From Bacteroidota bacterium (GTDB lineage: Bacteria > Bacteroidota > Bacteroidia > Bacteroidales > B39-G9): a stretch of 20,064 bases of DNA. The position numbers and the translations under genes were made by a program. Shown here one piece after another: positions 13,234 through 20,064 of this stretch. How positions within the stretch are numbered: position 1 is the first letter of the stretch; each line of letters opens with the position of its first letter. The stretch spans positions 1 to 20,064 of the forward strand of contig QMPG01000020.1 of NCBI GenBank assembly GCA_003648455.1. The letters are read 5' to 3'. Under the pieces are notes generated by a model that saw only the letters and a list, made by a program, of their open reading frames with translations, ran no database searches and was not told where the DNA came from.

Positions 13234-13812
13234 ATGTGTCCACGAAGCAAAGAAAAATACGAAGAAATAAGAAAAATTAAACGGGATTTAATATTAAAAG
13301 CGGCTCTCGAACTTTTTGCAGAAAACGGATTTCACAATACTACAATTAATTCAATTGCACAAAAAACAAGCATCTCAAATGGGTTGCTTTATAATTATTT
13401 TGAAAGCAAAGAGGATTTGCTAAAAAAAATTGTATCAAAGGGAATAACCGAAATAATAACATCTTTTGGGAATAACAAAAACGATATACTTACAAAAGAT
13501 GAATTTGCTCATTATATTAAAGAAAACTTTAATATTATTAAAAACAACTTAAAATTCTGGAAACTTTACATTGCAATAATTATTCAGCCACCTGTACTCA
13601 AAATAGTAAAAGACGAAATTTTAAATTTATCTTCTCCCATCTTAAAAAAACTAAATAATTATTTTACCACACAAGGAGTTAAAAATCCTGTTGCAGAAAC
13701 TAAATTGTTTTCATCAATTATGGATGGTGTTAGTATAAATTATGTTATTGATTCTGAAAATTTCCCTCTTGAAGATGTTATAAATTTAATTATTCTAAAA
13801 TTTTGTTATTAA
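13234..13812 (+). CDS. TetR/AcrR-family transcriptional regulator
   Basis: 192 residues from the ATG at 13234 (MCPRSKEKYEEIRKIKRD), the usual start of Bacteroidota members; a TTG 30 nt earlier would overlap the proposed promoter and is not preferred. The N-terminal DNA-binding domain (about 10-65) has the canonical order ILKAALELFAENGFHNTTIN, then the helix-turn-helix SIAQKTSISNGLLYNYFESKE. The rest is an all-helical ligand and dimer domain (about 70-192) with no recognisable ligand signature. The radical SAM gene follows after 33 nt and is probably its regulated target in one transcript. Confidence 0.92.
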   Translation: MCPRSKEKYEEIRKIKRDLILKAALELFAENGFHNTTINSIAQKTSISNGLLYNYFESKEDLLKKIVSKGITEIITSFGNNKNDILTKDEFAHYIKENFNIIKNNLKFWKLYIAIIIQPPVLKIVKDEILNLSSPILKKLNNYFTTQGVKNPVAETKLFSSIMDGVSINYVIDSENFPLEDVINLIILKFCY

Positions 13813-13845
13813 TTAAATCTTAAATAAAACAAATAAATTTTTATC

Positions 13846-15282
13846 ATGGAAAAACACAAAATAGTAGTAAATGCCTTAAATGAAATTGTCAACCAAAAGC
13901 AACTTAGAAAAATCCTAACAAAGCAGTTAGACAAATACATTTATAAAAAAACCGTAACAGAAAACACAGAAAATTTAAAAAAGGTACAATTAAAAAAACA
14001 TGAATTTGTATCGGCTATGTTATACTCAGCGGTTAGAAATGTTGACAAGGGTTATATATCAAAACATGTTATAAAAAAACTTGTTGAAGTTTTAGTTGTA
14101 AATACTTTTTATAACGATGAAAATGAAAAACATGTTAGTACTACTGATACTTTTGAAAAAAAATATGGACAACTCCCTCCCAGTTTTATTGTTTTGTCGC
14201 CAACACAACGATGTAATTTAAAATGTGTAGGATGCTATGCGTCATCTAATGCAAAAACAACACCAACGTTGCCTTATGATATTGTTGATAGAATTGTTAA
14301 AGAAAATCACGATATTTACGGAAGCCATTTTGTTACGGTAAGTGGAGGAGAACCATTTATGTATAAAAATGACGGAAAAACATTGCTTGATATTTTTGAA
14401 AAATATAATGATACTTTTTTTCTCGTTTACACTAACGGAACATTAATAACTAAAGATGTTGCAAAAAAACTTGCAGAATTAGGAAATGTAACCCCTGCAA
14501 TTTCTGTTGAGGGTTATGAAAAAGAAACTGACGAAAGAAGAGGCAAAGGAGTGTATAAAAAAATCTTGCAAGCATTTGAAAACTTAAGAGAAGTAGGAGT
14601 TCCTTTTGGTATATCTGTTACAGCAACAAGCAAAAACGTTGACATATTACTTACTGATGAATTTTATGATTTATACTTTGATAAACTTGGAGCTACATAC
14701 ATGTGGCAATTCCAACTTATGCCTATTGGAAGAGGTAAAGACACTTTTGACTTAATGGTAAAACCCGAAGACAGAGTAAAACTATACAGAAAATGGGAAT
14801 ATGTTTTATCAGAAAAAAAATATCTGGTAGCTGATTTTTGGAACAGCGGTGTATTAGTAAACGGATGTATTGCTTACGGCAGACCAAATGGCGGGTATAT
14901 TTACATTGACTGGAATGGTAATATTATGCCTTGTGTATTTGTTCCCTATTCTGTTGATAATGTTTATGATTTGTATAAAAACGGTAAAACCATTGCTGAT
15001 GCAGGGTTTTCTGATTTTATGAAAAATGGCAGAAAATGGCAGAAAGATTATGGAGTATCACACCCGAAAACGCCTGACAATTGGTTAATGCCTTGCTCTA
15101 TTAGAGACCATTATGAAAACTTTAAAAAATCAATTCTTCCAAGTAATGCTAGGCCGGAAAATAAGGAAGCTGCAGACATTATGAACGATAAAGAATACTA
15201 TGAAGCATTAAAAAAATATGATGATGAATTAAAAACATTTACTTCTAAAATTTGGGATGATGAATATATTAAATTTAATTGA
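13846..15282 (+). CDS. Radical SAM protein with shortened SPASM-like C-terminus
   Basis: A 478-residue iron-sulfur enzyme of unknown substrate. An N-terminal helical region (about 1-105) precedes the SAM core: the cluster motif CNLKCVGC with C123, C127 and C130, VSGGEP at 165-170 for SAM binding, a YTNGT strand, AISVEGYEKETDERRGKG and the segment MPIGRGKD. Further cysteines C341 (NGCIAYG), C363 (in G-N-I-M-P-C, a G-x4-C as in SPASM domains) and C417 (MPCSIRDH) could bind a second cluster; the total is fewer than in a full SPASM domain, so it resembles the shorter 'twitch' form. I know of a TetR-linked group of such proteins in anaerobes without an assigned reaction. No peptide precursor gene is visible nearby. 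Start at 13846 gives a 33-nt gap after the regulator. Confidence 0.88.
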   Translation: MEKHKIVVNALNEIVNQKQLRKILTKQLDKYIYKKTVTENTENLKKVQLKKHEFVSAMLYSAVRNVDKGYISKHVIKKLVEVLVVNTFYNDENEKHVSTTDTFEKKYGQLPPSFIVLSPTQRCNLKCVGCYASSNAKTTPTLPYDIVDRIVKENHDIYGSHFVTVSGGEPFMYKNDGKTLLDIFEKYNDTFFLVYTNGTLITKDVAKKLAELGNVTPAISVEGYEKETDERRGKGVYKKILQAFENLREVGVPFGISVTATSKNVDILLTDEFYDLYFDKLGATYMWQFQLMPIGRGKDTFDLMVKPEDRVKLYRKWEYVLSEKKYLVADFWNSGVLVNGCIAYGRPNGGYIYIDWNGNIMPCVFVPYSVDNVYDLYKNGKTIADAGFSDFMKNGRKWQKDYGVSHPKTPDNWLMPCSIRDHYENFKKSILPSNARPENKEAADIMNDKEYYEALKKYDDELKTFTSKIWDDEYIKFN

Positions 15283-15338
15283 TTAAAAAATCTTGTCTTC
15301 TTCACATTACATAAACACAATAATAATTCAAAAACATG

Positions 15339-15369
15339 ACGGAGTGAGTTTTTAAAAAGCTCATTCCGT
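15339..15369. other. Long hairpin downstream of the radical SAM gene
   Basis: ACGGAGTGAGTTTT (15339-15352) pairs with AAAAGCTCATTCCGT on the far side (to 15369) as a stem of about 14 bp with two G-U pairs and a very small loop. It lies 56 nt after the stop codon. There is no T-tract after it on the plus strand, so it is not a standard intrinsic terminator; it may stabilise the 3' end or be an unrelated repeat. Confidence 0.45.
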
Positions 15370-15421
15370 TCGCTTTCCGACTTATATCCCAATCGCCTTT
15401 GTCTCATTATGTTACTATGCT

Positions 15422-15576
15422 TAGTGCTTGCACGAAAACCCTTGAAATTTTAATTCTGCTGTCATTTCGAACGAAGTGAGAAATCCCATTCAGCCTATAT
15501 ACACTGTGTTATGAGATTTCTTCTCCACCAGCTTGCGGATCGAAATGACAATATAGGAGTTTTCGTGCAGACACTA
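15422..15576. mobile_element. Nested palindromic repeat element of a second family
   Basis: A gene-free 155-bp element. The outer arms TAGTGCTTGCACGAAAAC (15422-15439) and GTTTTCGTGCAGACACTA (15559-15576) are inverted with two mismatches. The inner arms TGTCATTTCGA (15460-15470) and TCGAAATGACA (15540-15550) are perfect, and GAGAAATCCCAT faces ATGAGATTTCTTC between them. The ends differ from those of the elements at 11787 and 12950. Such TGTCATTTCGA...GAGAAATC blocks are, to my knowledge, dispersed in many Bacteroidota genomes. Together with the hairpin at 15339 and the promoter at 15656 it accounts for most of the 405-base gap. Confidence 0.6.
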
Positions 15577-15655
15577 CTTAGCAACTTTCTATCTATTCAG
15601 AGACAACAGCAATTCAAATTTTAAAATTATAATTACAATATTATGAATATTTTAT

Positions 15656-15663
15656 TAATTTTG
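15656..15663 (+). promoter_or_regulatory. -7 promoter element before the DUF4271 gene
   Basis: TAATTTTG is a perfect match to the Bacteroidota -7 element TAnnTTTG, followed by CAC exactly as in the promoter at 4560-4590. The sequence 19 nt upstream (TTAC) is a poor -33 element. The start codon lies 25 nt downstream. Confidence 0.5.
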
Positions 15664-15687
15664 CACAAATTTTTATGACGGGAAATA

Positions 15688-16842
15688 ATGACACAAAATC
15701 ATAATACTCTAATTTTAGCACAGCAAGATACTTCGTCAATAAAACATAATACTCTCATCTTACAAGACATATCTTTTTCAAAACAAGACACATTAAACAC
15801 TCACAAAAAACTAATAATTAAAAATAGTAAAATAAAAATTAAAAAAATTCCCGAACGTATTATAACCGAAACGCCAAAGCCTGTTCGTAAAATAACACAT
15901 ATAAAAAAAGGATTTAATCTTTATAAAAAAAATATTAACGACACTATTTCAGGAACACAATATGACACAATAGCATCGCCTGAGTTTGATGTTGCACAGA
16001 TGAAATATGTTTTTCCTGTAAAGAAAAAAACCAACCTAAAACAAACATATTTTTACGATGTTTCAATATTAAAAAAAACAGAAGAAACAAAAAAAAATAA
16101 CAAACAGGAAGTATCTACAAATCACTCAAAAACGAACATCAATTTCTCTCAAAACATTATAAGACACTCAGAAAGAGATGTTAATGACAAAATTTTCCCA
16201 CAAACCGACTGGATTCTTATTGTTGCTTTATTATCTTTAGCTTTCTTTTCGTGGATTAATCTTATTTACAAAAAATTTATTTCTTCAAATATTTTAGCAA
16301 CAATAAATTTTAGTGTAGCAAGCAAATTATTTTCTGAAAGAAATATTGTTACAAACAGAATTTCTTTTGCATTAAACATAATATATATTATTAATGCATC
16401 ACTAATTGGATATTATATTTTCAACTATTTCAATTTGCAAATAATCAATTATAACGGACTTGAAACTTTTTTTATATTCTTCTTAATATTATCTGTTATC
16501 TCTGTCGTTAAATTATTTCTTTTTAAATTTTTCGATTTTATTTTATTGTCAAAAAATAAATTTCACGAATACTATTACAACAATTTCATATATAACAAAA
16601 TATGTAGCATTGCACTATTTCCATTAATCTTTGCAATACCCTTTACATCAAATTACATTAGTGTAATATTGATAAAAATATCAATTATTCTACCAATTAT
16701 TGTATACATTTTAAAGATTTTAAGAGGACTTCAAATAAGTATTCAAATAAGGCTTTCTTTTTTTTATTTATTTTTATACCTTTGTGCCCTTGAAATAATT
16801 CCATTACTCTTTATTTACAAAATAGTTACAACGCACATATAG
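15688..16842 (+). CDS. DUF4271-type multipass membrane protein
   Basis: A 384-residue protein with a hydrophilic, Lys/Asn-rich N-terminal half (1-173) and about six membrane helices from residue 175 onward (DWILIVALLSLAFFSWINLI is the first; the last is near 350-380). The N-terminus has a small internal repeat: HNTLIL at 5-10 and 20-25 and QDT at 13-15 and 33-35. The helical half and its position directly before hemD match the Bacteroidota-specific DUF4271 family, whose function I do not know. The gap to hemD is 43 nt, so the two are probably one transcript. Start ATG is at 15688; an ATG at 15675 is out of frame. Confidence 0.8.
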   Translation: MTQNHNTLILAQQDTSSIKHNTLILQDISFSKQDTLNTHKKLIIKNSKIKIKKIPERIITETPKPVRKITHIKKGFNLYKKNINDTISGTQYDTIASPEFDVAQMKYVFPVKKKTNLKQTYFYDVSILKKTEETKKNNKQEVSTNHSKTNINFSQNIIRHSERDVNDKIFPQTDWILIVALLSLAFFSWINLIYKKFISSNILATINFSVASKLFSERNIVTNRISFALNIIYIINASLIGYYIFNYFNLQIINYNGLETFFIFFLILSVISVVKLFLFKFFDFILLSKNKFHEYYYNNFIYNKICSIALFPLIFAIPFTSNYISVILIKISIILPIIVYILKILRGLQISIQIRLSFFYLFLYLCALEIIPLLFIYKIVTTHI

Positions 16843-16885
16843 TAAGTAAAAACAAATATTATTTATTAACAAAACCATTATTGAT

Positions 16886-17641
16886 TTGAAAATAAAAAGT
16901 ATATTGGTTTCGCAACCCAAGCCACAAACTGACAAATCTCCATATACAGAATTGTCAGAAAAGCACAACTTACAAATAGATTTTCGTCCTTTTATTCAAG
17001 TAGAAGGAGTTTCTGTAAAAGAGTTTAGAAAATCTAAAATCAACATTCTTGATCATACAGCTATAATTTTCACTAGTAGAACAGCTATTGATCATTTTTT
17101 TAGAATTTGCAAGGAATTAAGAATTACAGTTCCTGATGAACAGAAATACTTCTGTATATCAGAATCTATTGCGTTTTATCTACAAAAGTATATTGTTTAC
17201 AGAAAAAGAAAAGTTTTCTGTGGAAAGAAGAAATTTGATGATTTATTAAAAATAATTATTAAGCACCCTGAAGAAAAATTTCTTTTACCCGTATCAGACA
17301 TTCACAAACCTGAAATGCCAAAAAAATTAGAAAAAAACAAAATTAATTTTTCTAAAGCAATACTATACAAAACCGTGATGAGCGATTTGTCTGATTTATC
17401 TGATGTTAATTATGATGTATTAGTATTTTTTAGCCCTTCTGGTATTGCTTCATTGCTTGAAAACTTCCCTGATTTTAAGCAAAACAATACAAAAATAGCA
17501 GCATTTGGACCAACCACATCAAAAGCTGTAATAAAAGCAGGACTAAAATTAGACATTCAGGCTCCAATGCCTCAGGCTCCATCAATGACAATGGCTTTAG
17601 ATCAATATATTAAAAAATATAATAAAAACGGAAAAAAATAA
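16886..17641 (+). CDS. hemD: Uroporphyrinogen-III synthase
   Basis: A 251-residue enzyme that closes and isomerises hydroxymethylbilane to uroporphyrinogen III, the branch point to haem, sirohaem and cobalamin. It shows the expected pattern: a start KIKSILVSQPKP, then VIFTSRTAIDHFF (about 60-72), LLPVSDIHKPEMP, and a second-domain stretch DVLVFFSPSGIASLL (about 173-187) with AAFGPTTSKAVIKAG (about 202-216). The start must be the TTG at 16886, because the conserved N-terminus begins there and no ATG fits. It follows the DUF4271 gene by 43 nt; a terminator-like hairpin begins 68 nt after its stop. Confidence 0.9.
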   Translation: MKIKSILVSQPKPQTDKSPYTELSEKHNLQIDFRPFIQVEGVSVKEFRKSKINILDHTAIIFTSRTAIDHFFRICKELRITVPDEQKYFCISESIAFYLQKYIVYRKRKVFCGKKKFDDLLKIIIKHPEEKFLLPVSDIHKPEMPKKLEKNKINFSKAILYKTVMSDLSDLSDVNYDVLVFFSPSGIASLLENFPDFKQNNTKIAAFGPTTSKAVIKAGLKLDIQAPMPQAPSMTMALDQYIKKYNKNGKK

Positions 17642-17677
17642 TTAGAAAACAAATTAATTTTTCTATAAAACTGCAAT

Positions 17678-17685
17678 TGTTTTTG
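17678..17685 (+). promoter_or_regulatory. Possible -7 element for rnpA
   Basis: TGTTTTTG matches TAnnTTTG at seven of eight positions, between the hemD stop and the hairpin at 17709. There is no good -33 element. If used, the rnpA leader would be about 50 nt long and contain the hairpin. Confidence 0.25.
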
Positions 17686-17708
17686 CAAAATTATTAAATA
17701 AACTTTTA

Positions 17709-17732
17709 GGGGAAATTAATTTCCCCTTTTTT
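17709..17732 (+). terminator. Terminator-like hairpin just upstream of rnpA
   Basis: An 18-bp perfect palindrome, GGGGAAATT (17709-17717) with AATTTCCCC (17718-17726), followed by six T (17727-17732). It has all marks of an intrinsic terminator for the DUF4271-hemD transcript. Its T-tract ends 9 nt before the rnpA ATG, leaving no room for a promoter between them. It may therefore also act as an attenuator or leader structure for rnpA. Confidence 0.8.
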
Positions 17733-17741
17733 ATTCTGCTT

Positions 17742-18128
17742 ATGTTTTCATTTAAAAAAGAAGAGCGTTTATCAAGCAAAAAAACAATTGATTTCCTTTT
17801 TAAAAAAGGACATTACTTAACAGAATATCCTTTTAAATTAATTTGGATTGAAACCAAGTTAAGCTCAAAAAGCCCTGTTCAAATATGCATTAGTGTTCCC
17901 AAAAAACACCAAAAATCAGCAGTTAATCGAAACCTTATAAAACGAAGGACAAAAGAAGCATATCGTCTTAACAAAGCAACAATTTGTGACTATTTTGCAA
18001 AACAAAACACACAGTTGGCAATTATGCTTATCTATCAAAGCAATAAAATTTTAGATTATAATGATATTAAAAATAAAATAATTGTAATTTTACCTCGTTT
18101 AATAAAAGAGTATGAAAAAAACAGTTAA
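17742..18128 (+). CDS. rnpA: Ribonuclease P protein component
   Basis: A 128-residue basic protein that assists the RNase P RNA in removing 5' leaders from pre-tRNAs. It starts [20 protein letters not shown], typical of the family, and keeps the RNA-binding signature [16 protein letters not shown] (about 65-80) after the strand [11 protein letters not shown]. Length is normal. It overlaps yidD by 17 nt, the conserved rnpA-yidD arrangement. rpmH is not next to it, which is common in Bacteroidota. A terminator-like hairpin sits 9 nt before its ATG. Confidence 0.95.
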   Translation: MFSFKKEERLSSKKTIDFLFKKGHYLTEYPFKLIWIETKLSSKSPVQICISVPKKHQKSAVNRNLIKRRTKEAYRLNKATICDYFAKQNTQLAIMLIYQSNKILDYNDIKNKIIVILPRLIKEYEKNS

Positions 18129-18375
18129 AATATTAAAACTAATAATTCAGTTCCCTTTAAAAATTATTCAGATCTTATTTATTGGCATAATAAAAATTTA
18201 TCAATACGTTATTTCTCCTATAACTCCGAGCAGCTGTCGTTATACACCTACTTGTTCGGTTTACAGCGTTGAAGCAATAAAAAAACACGGACCAATAAAA
18301 GGAGGATACTACGCAATAAAAAGAATACTTTCGTGTAATCCTTGGGGTGGACATGGTTATGATCCTGTACCATAA
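18112..18375 (+). CDS. yidD: Membrane protein insertion efficiency factor YidD
   Basis: An 87-residue protein with an amphipathic or membrane-associated N-terminus (about 1-30) and the family core: [20 protein letters not shown] (31-50) with cysteines in [19 protein letters not shown] (51-60), and the end [16 protein letters not shown] (72-87). YidD works near the membrane protein insertase YidC. The start at 18112 lies inside rnpA, which implies coupled translation. Confidence 0.95.
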   Translation: MKKTVKILKLIIQFPLKIIQILFIGIIKIYQYVISPITPSSCRYTPTCSVYSVEAIKKHGPIKGGYYAIKRILSCNPWGGHGYDPVP

Positions 18376-18406
18376 AACATTAACAAAAATTTAAAATTAA
18401 ATAAAA

Positions 18407-20064
18407 ATGCATATTAAAAATTTCTCAAAAAAAGTAAAACTAATAATAATTTCTTCTCTTATTATTATTACCCCAATTTTATCTGTAAGCTTTGATAATG
18501 ATAATTTTGAAATAGCAAAAAATCTTGACATCTACTATACCCTTTTTAGAGAACTTAATCTTTATTATGTTGATGAAATTGATCCCGGAGAGATAATAAA
18601 AACGAGTATAGACGAGATGCTAAAATCATTAGATCCATACACTATTTTTATTCCCGAATCAAAAATAGAAGATTTTAAATTTATGACAACCGGGCAATAT
18701 GGTGGCGTTGGAGCAATGATAAGGAAAAGTGGTGATTATGTTGTAATTGCAGAGCCTTATGAAAACTCTCCTATACACAAAGCCGGAATTGAAGCCGGTG
18801 ATATTATAATCAAAATTGAAGGAAAATCTACAAAAGGAAAATCTACAAAAGACATTAGCGAACTATTAAAAGGACAGCCAAACACAAAAGTTAAGCTAAC
18901 ATTAAAAAGAAAAGGTGTTGAAAAACCTTTTGTAAAAAATATTACTCGCGAGAAAATCCAAATAAACAGCGTTCCTTATTATGGAATGTTAAACGATAGT
19001 ATAGGGTATTTAAAACTTAATGTTTTTACTGAAAACTCAAACAAAGATGTTAAAAAGGCAATTATTGATTTAAAAGAAAAACTGAATGCAAAGGCTTTTG
19101 TATTTGACTTAAGAAACAATCCCGGCGGTTTGTTATATGAGGCTGTAAATATTTGTAATTTTTTTGTTGATAAAGGGCAAACAATAGTTACTACTAAAGG
19201 GAAAGTTAAACAATGGAACAAAACCTATAAAGCAACAAAACAGCCAATTGACACAAGAATGCCAGTTGTTGTTCTTGTTAACAGAGGCTCTGCTTCGGCT
19301 TCTGAAATTGTTTCTGGGACTATGCAAGACTTAGATCGTGCTGTTGTTGTAGGACAAAGAACCTATGGAAAAGGATTGGTACAAACAACTCGTTCGCTCA
19401 GTTATAATTCAAAACTAAAAGTTACAACCGCAAAATATTATATCCCCAGTGGAAGATGTATTCAAGCACTTGACTACTCTCATAGAAATGAAGACGGTAG
19501 TGTTGGAAAAATTCCGGATTCTTTAATTACTGAATTTTCAACCAATAATGGCAGAAAAGTTTACGATGGTGGCGGCATATTACCTGACATTAAAGTTGAA
19601 CCGGAATACCTTAGTAAAATAGCAATCAGCTTAGTTGTAAAAAATTTAATTTTCGACTTTGCTACTGATTATAAATTAAGTCATGACTCTATTGCTCCTG
19701 CTACAGAATTCACTTTTACCGACACTGATTATGAAAGCTTTAAAAAATTTATTTCAGATAAAAAATTCGATTATAAAACTCAAAGCGAGAAAAAACTTAT
19801 TGAATTAGAAAAAATAGCAAAAAAAGAAAAATACTACGAGCAAGTCTCAAAAGAGTTTGAAATATTACACAAAGATCTTGCGCACGACAAAAACAAAGAT
19901 TTAATCACTTTTAAAGAAGAAATAAAAGAACTTATTAAAGAAGAAATAATAAGCAGATACTATTTCCAAAAAGGAAGAATTTCTTCTTCTTTATCAGAAG
20001 ATCGGGAAATAAACGAGGCTCTTAAAATTCTTAGTAACAACAAAAAATATAAAGAAATTTTATC
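18407..20064 (+). CDS. C-terminal processing protease, family S41 (runs off window)
   Basis: 552 codons are visible without a stop from the ATG at 18407, 31 nt after yidD; the 3' end is outside. An N-terminal signal or anchor (MHIKNFSKKVKLIIISSLII...) is followed by a PDZ domain (about 99-178, starting GGVGAMI) and the S41 catalytic core. The Ser-Lys dyad is S297 in GSASASEI and K322 in YGKGLVQ, with the 25-residue spacing of Prc/CtpA enzymes; FDLRNNPGG (about 231-239) is the usual oxyanion-side strand. These proteases trim C-termini of periplasmic proteins. In the PDZ a 15-nt unit (18821-18835 and 18836-18850) occurs twice in tandem, encoding GKSTK twice. The C-terminal part (about 450-552) is charged and helical. 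Confidence 0.95.
   Translation, partial: MHIKNFSKKVKLIIISSLIIITPILSVSFDNDNFEIAKNLDIYYTLFRELNLYYVDEIDPGEIIKTSIDEMLKSLDPYTIFIPESKIEDFKFMTTGQYGGVGAMIRKSGDYVVIAEPYENSPIHKAGIEAGDIIIKIEGKSTKGKSTKDISELLKGQPNTKVKLTLKRKGVEKPFVKNITREKIQINSVPYYGMLNDSIGYLKLNVFTENSNKDVKKAIIDLKEKLNAKAFVFDLRNNPGGLLYEAVNICNFFVDKGQTIVTTKGKVKQWNKTYKATKQPIDTRMPVVVLVNRGSASASEIVSGTMQDLDRAVVVGQRTYGKGLVQTTRSLSYNSKLKVTTAKYYIPSGRCIQALDYSHRNEDGSVGKIPDSLITEFSTNNGRKVYDGGGILPDIKVEPEYLSKIAISLVVKNLIFDFATDYKLSHDSIAPATEFTFTDTDYESFKKFISDKKFDYKTQSEKKLIELEKIAKKEKYYEQVSKEFEILHKDLAHDKNKDLITFKEEIKELIKEEIISRYYFQKGRISSSLSEDREINEALKILSNNKKYKEIL

Noticed and set aside
15198..15407. Minus-strand open frame overlapping the radical SAM 3' end
   Set aside because: Antisense to the gene and to the hairpin; no homology or start signal. 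A RiPP precursor was considered here and on the plus strand and not found.
11787..15576. CRISPR array suggested by repeated palindromic blocks in the intergenic regions
   Set aside because: The repeats are inverted, not regularly spaced direct repeats, there are no spacers of constant length and no cas genes.
18979..19327. Minus-strand open frames inside the S41 protease gene
   Set aside because: Both are antisense to the catalytic core, whose Ser-Lys dyad and PDZ domain are intact on the plus strand.

Overview
The window is AT-rich DNA from a member of the Bacteroidota, most likely of the Bacteroidales/Marinilabiliales kind. Supporting this are the long signal-peptide-bearing ATP synthase subunit a, the F0 gene set led by a bactofilin and an AtpZ-like protein, a DUF177-rpmF-fabH cluster, a DUF4271-hemD pair, A-rich leaders with little Shine-Dalgarno sequence, and promoters of the Bacteroidota form TTTG-N19-TAnnTTTG. 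All assignments come from reading the sequence and translations; no database search was run.

Layout. Positions 1-2628 (minus strand) hold the front part of an ATP synthase operon in the order bactofilin, atpZ-like, atpI-like, atpB, atpE, atpF (atpF is cut by the left edge). Positions 2724-4536 (minus) hold a DUF177 (YceD-like) protein, ribosomal protein L32 and FabH, transcribed from a near-perfect promoter at 4560-4590 and ended by a terminator at 2694-2717. Positions 4778-8529 (minus) hold a large AsmA-family envelope protein followed 5 nt later by a two-TM sensor histidine kinase with no adjacent response regulator. Positions 8723-11658 (minus) form an envelope-stress-type unit: ECF sigma factor, a membrane protein with three cytoplasmic repeat modules (probable anti-sigma factor) and an outer-membrane beta-barrel protein. 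Two copies of GTAAC-N17-CGTyTTA, one before the sigma gene and one before the barrel gene, look like promoters of this same sigma factor.

The plus-strand half begins at 11971 with a lipoprotein e(P4)-type acid phosphatase, flanked on both sides by related inverted-repeat elements (11787-11917 and 12950-13089) that carry no gene and look like MITEs. Then comes a TetR regulator with a radical SAM enzyme that has a shortened SPASM-like C-terminal region (13234-15282), a third and different nested-palindrome element (15422-15576), and a housekeeping run: DUF4271 membrane protein, hemD, rnpA, yidD and a C-terminal processing protease of family S41 that runs off the right edge. An intrinsic-terminator-like hairpin sits only 9 nt before the rnpA start codon.

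Most of the window is ordinary core genome. The parts most worth a second look are the ECF sigma/three-repeat anti-sigma/barrel circuit with its matching promoter pair, the two related MITE-like elements around the phosphatase gene, the TetR/radical SAM pair of unknown function, and the rnpA leader hairpin. I saw no tRNA, rRNA, CRISPR array, transposase, phage gene or replication origin.
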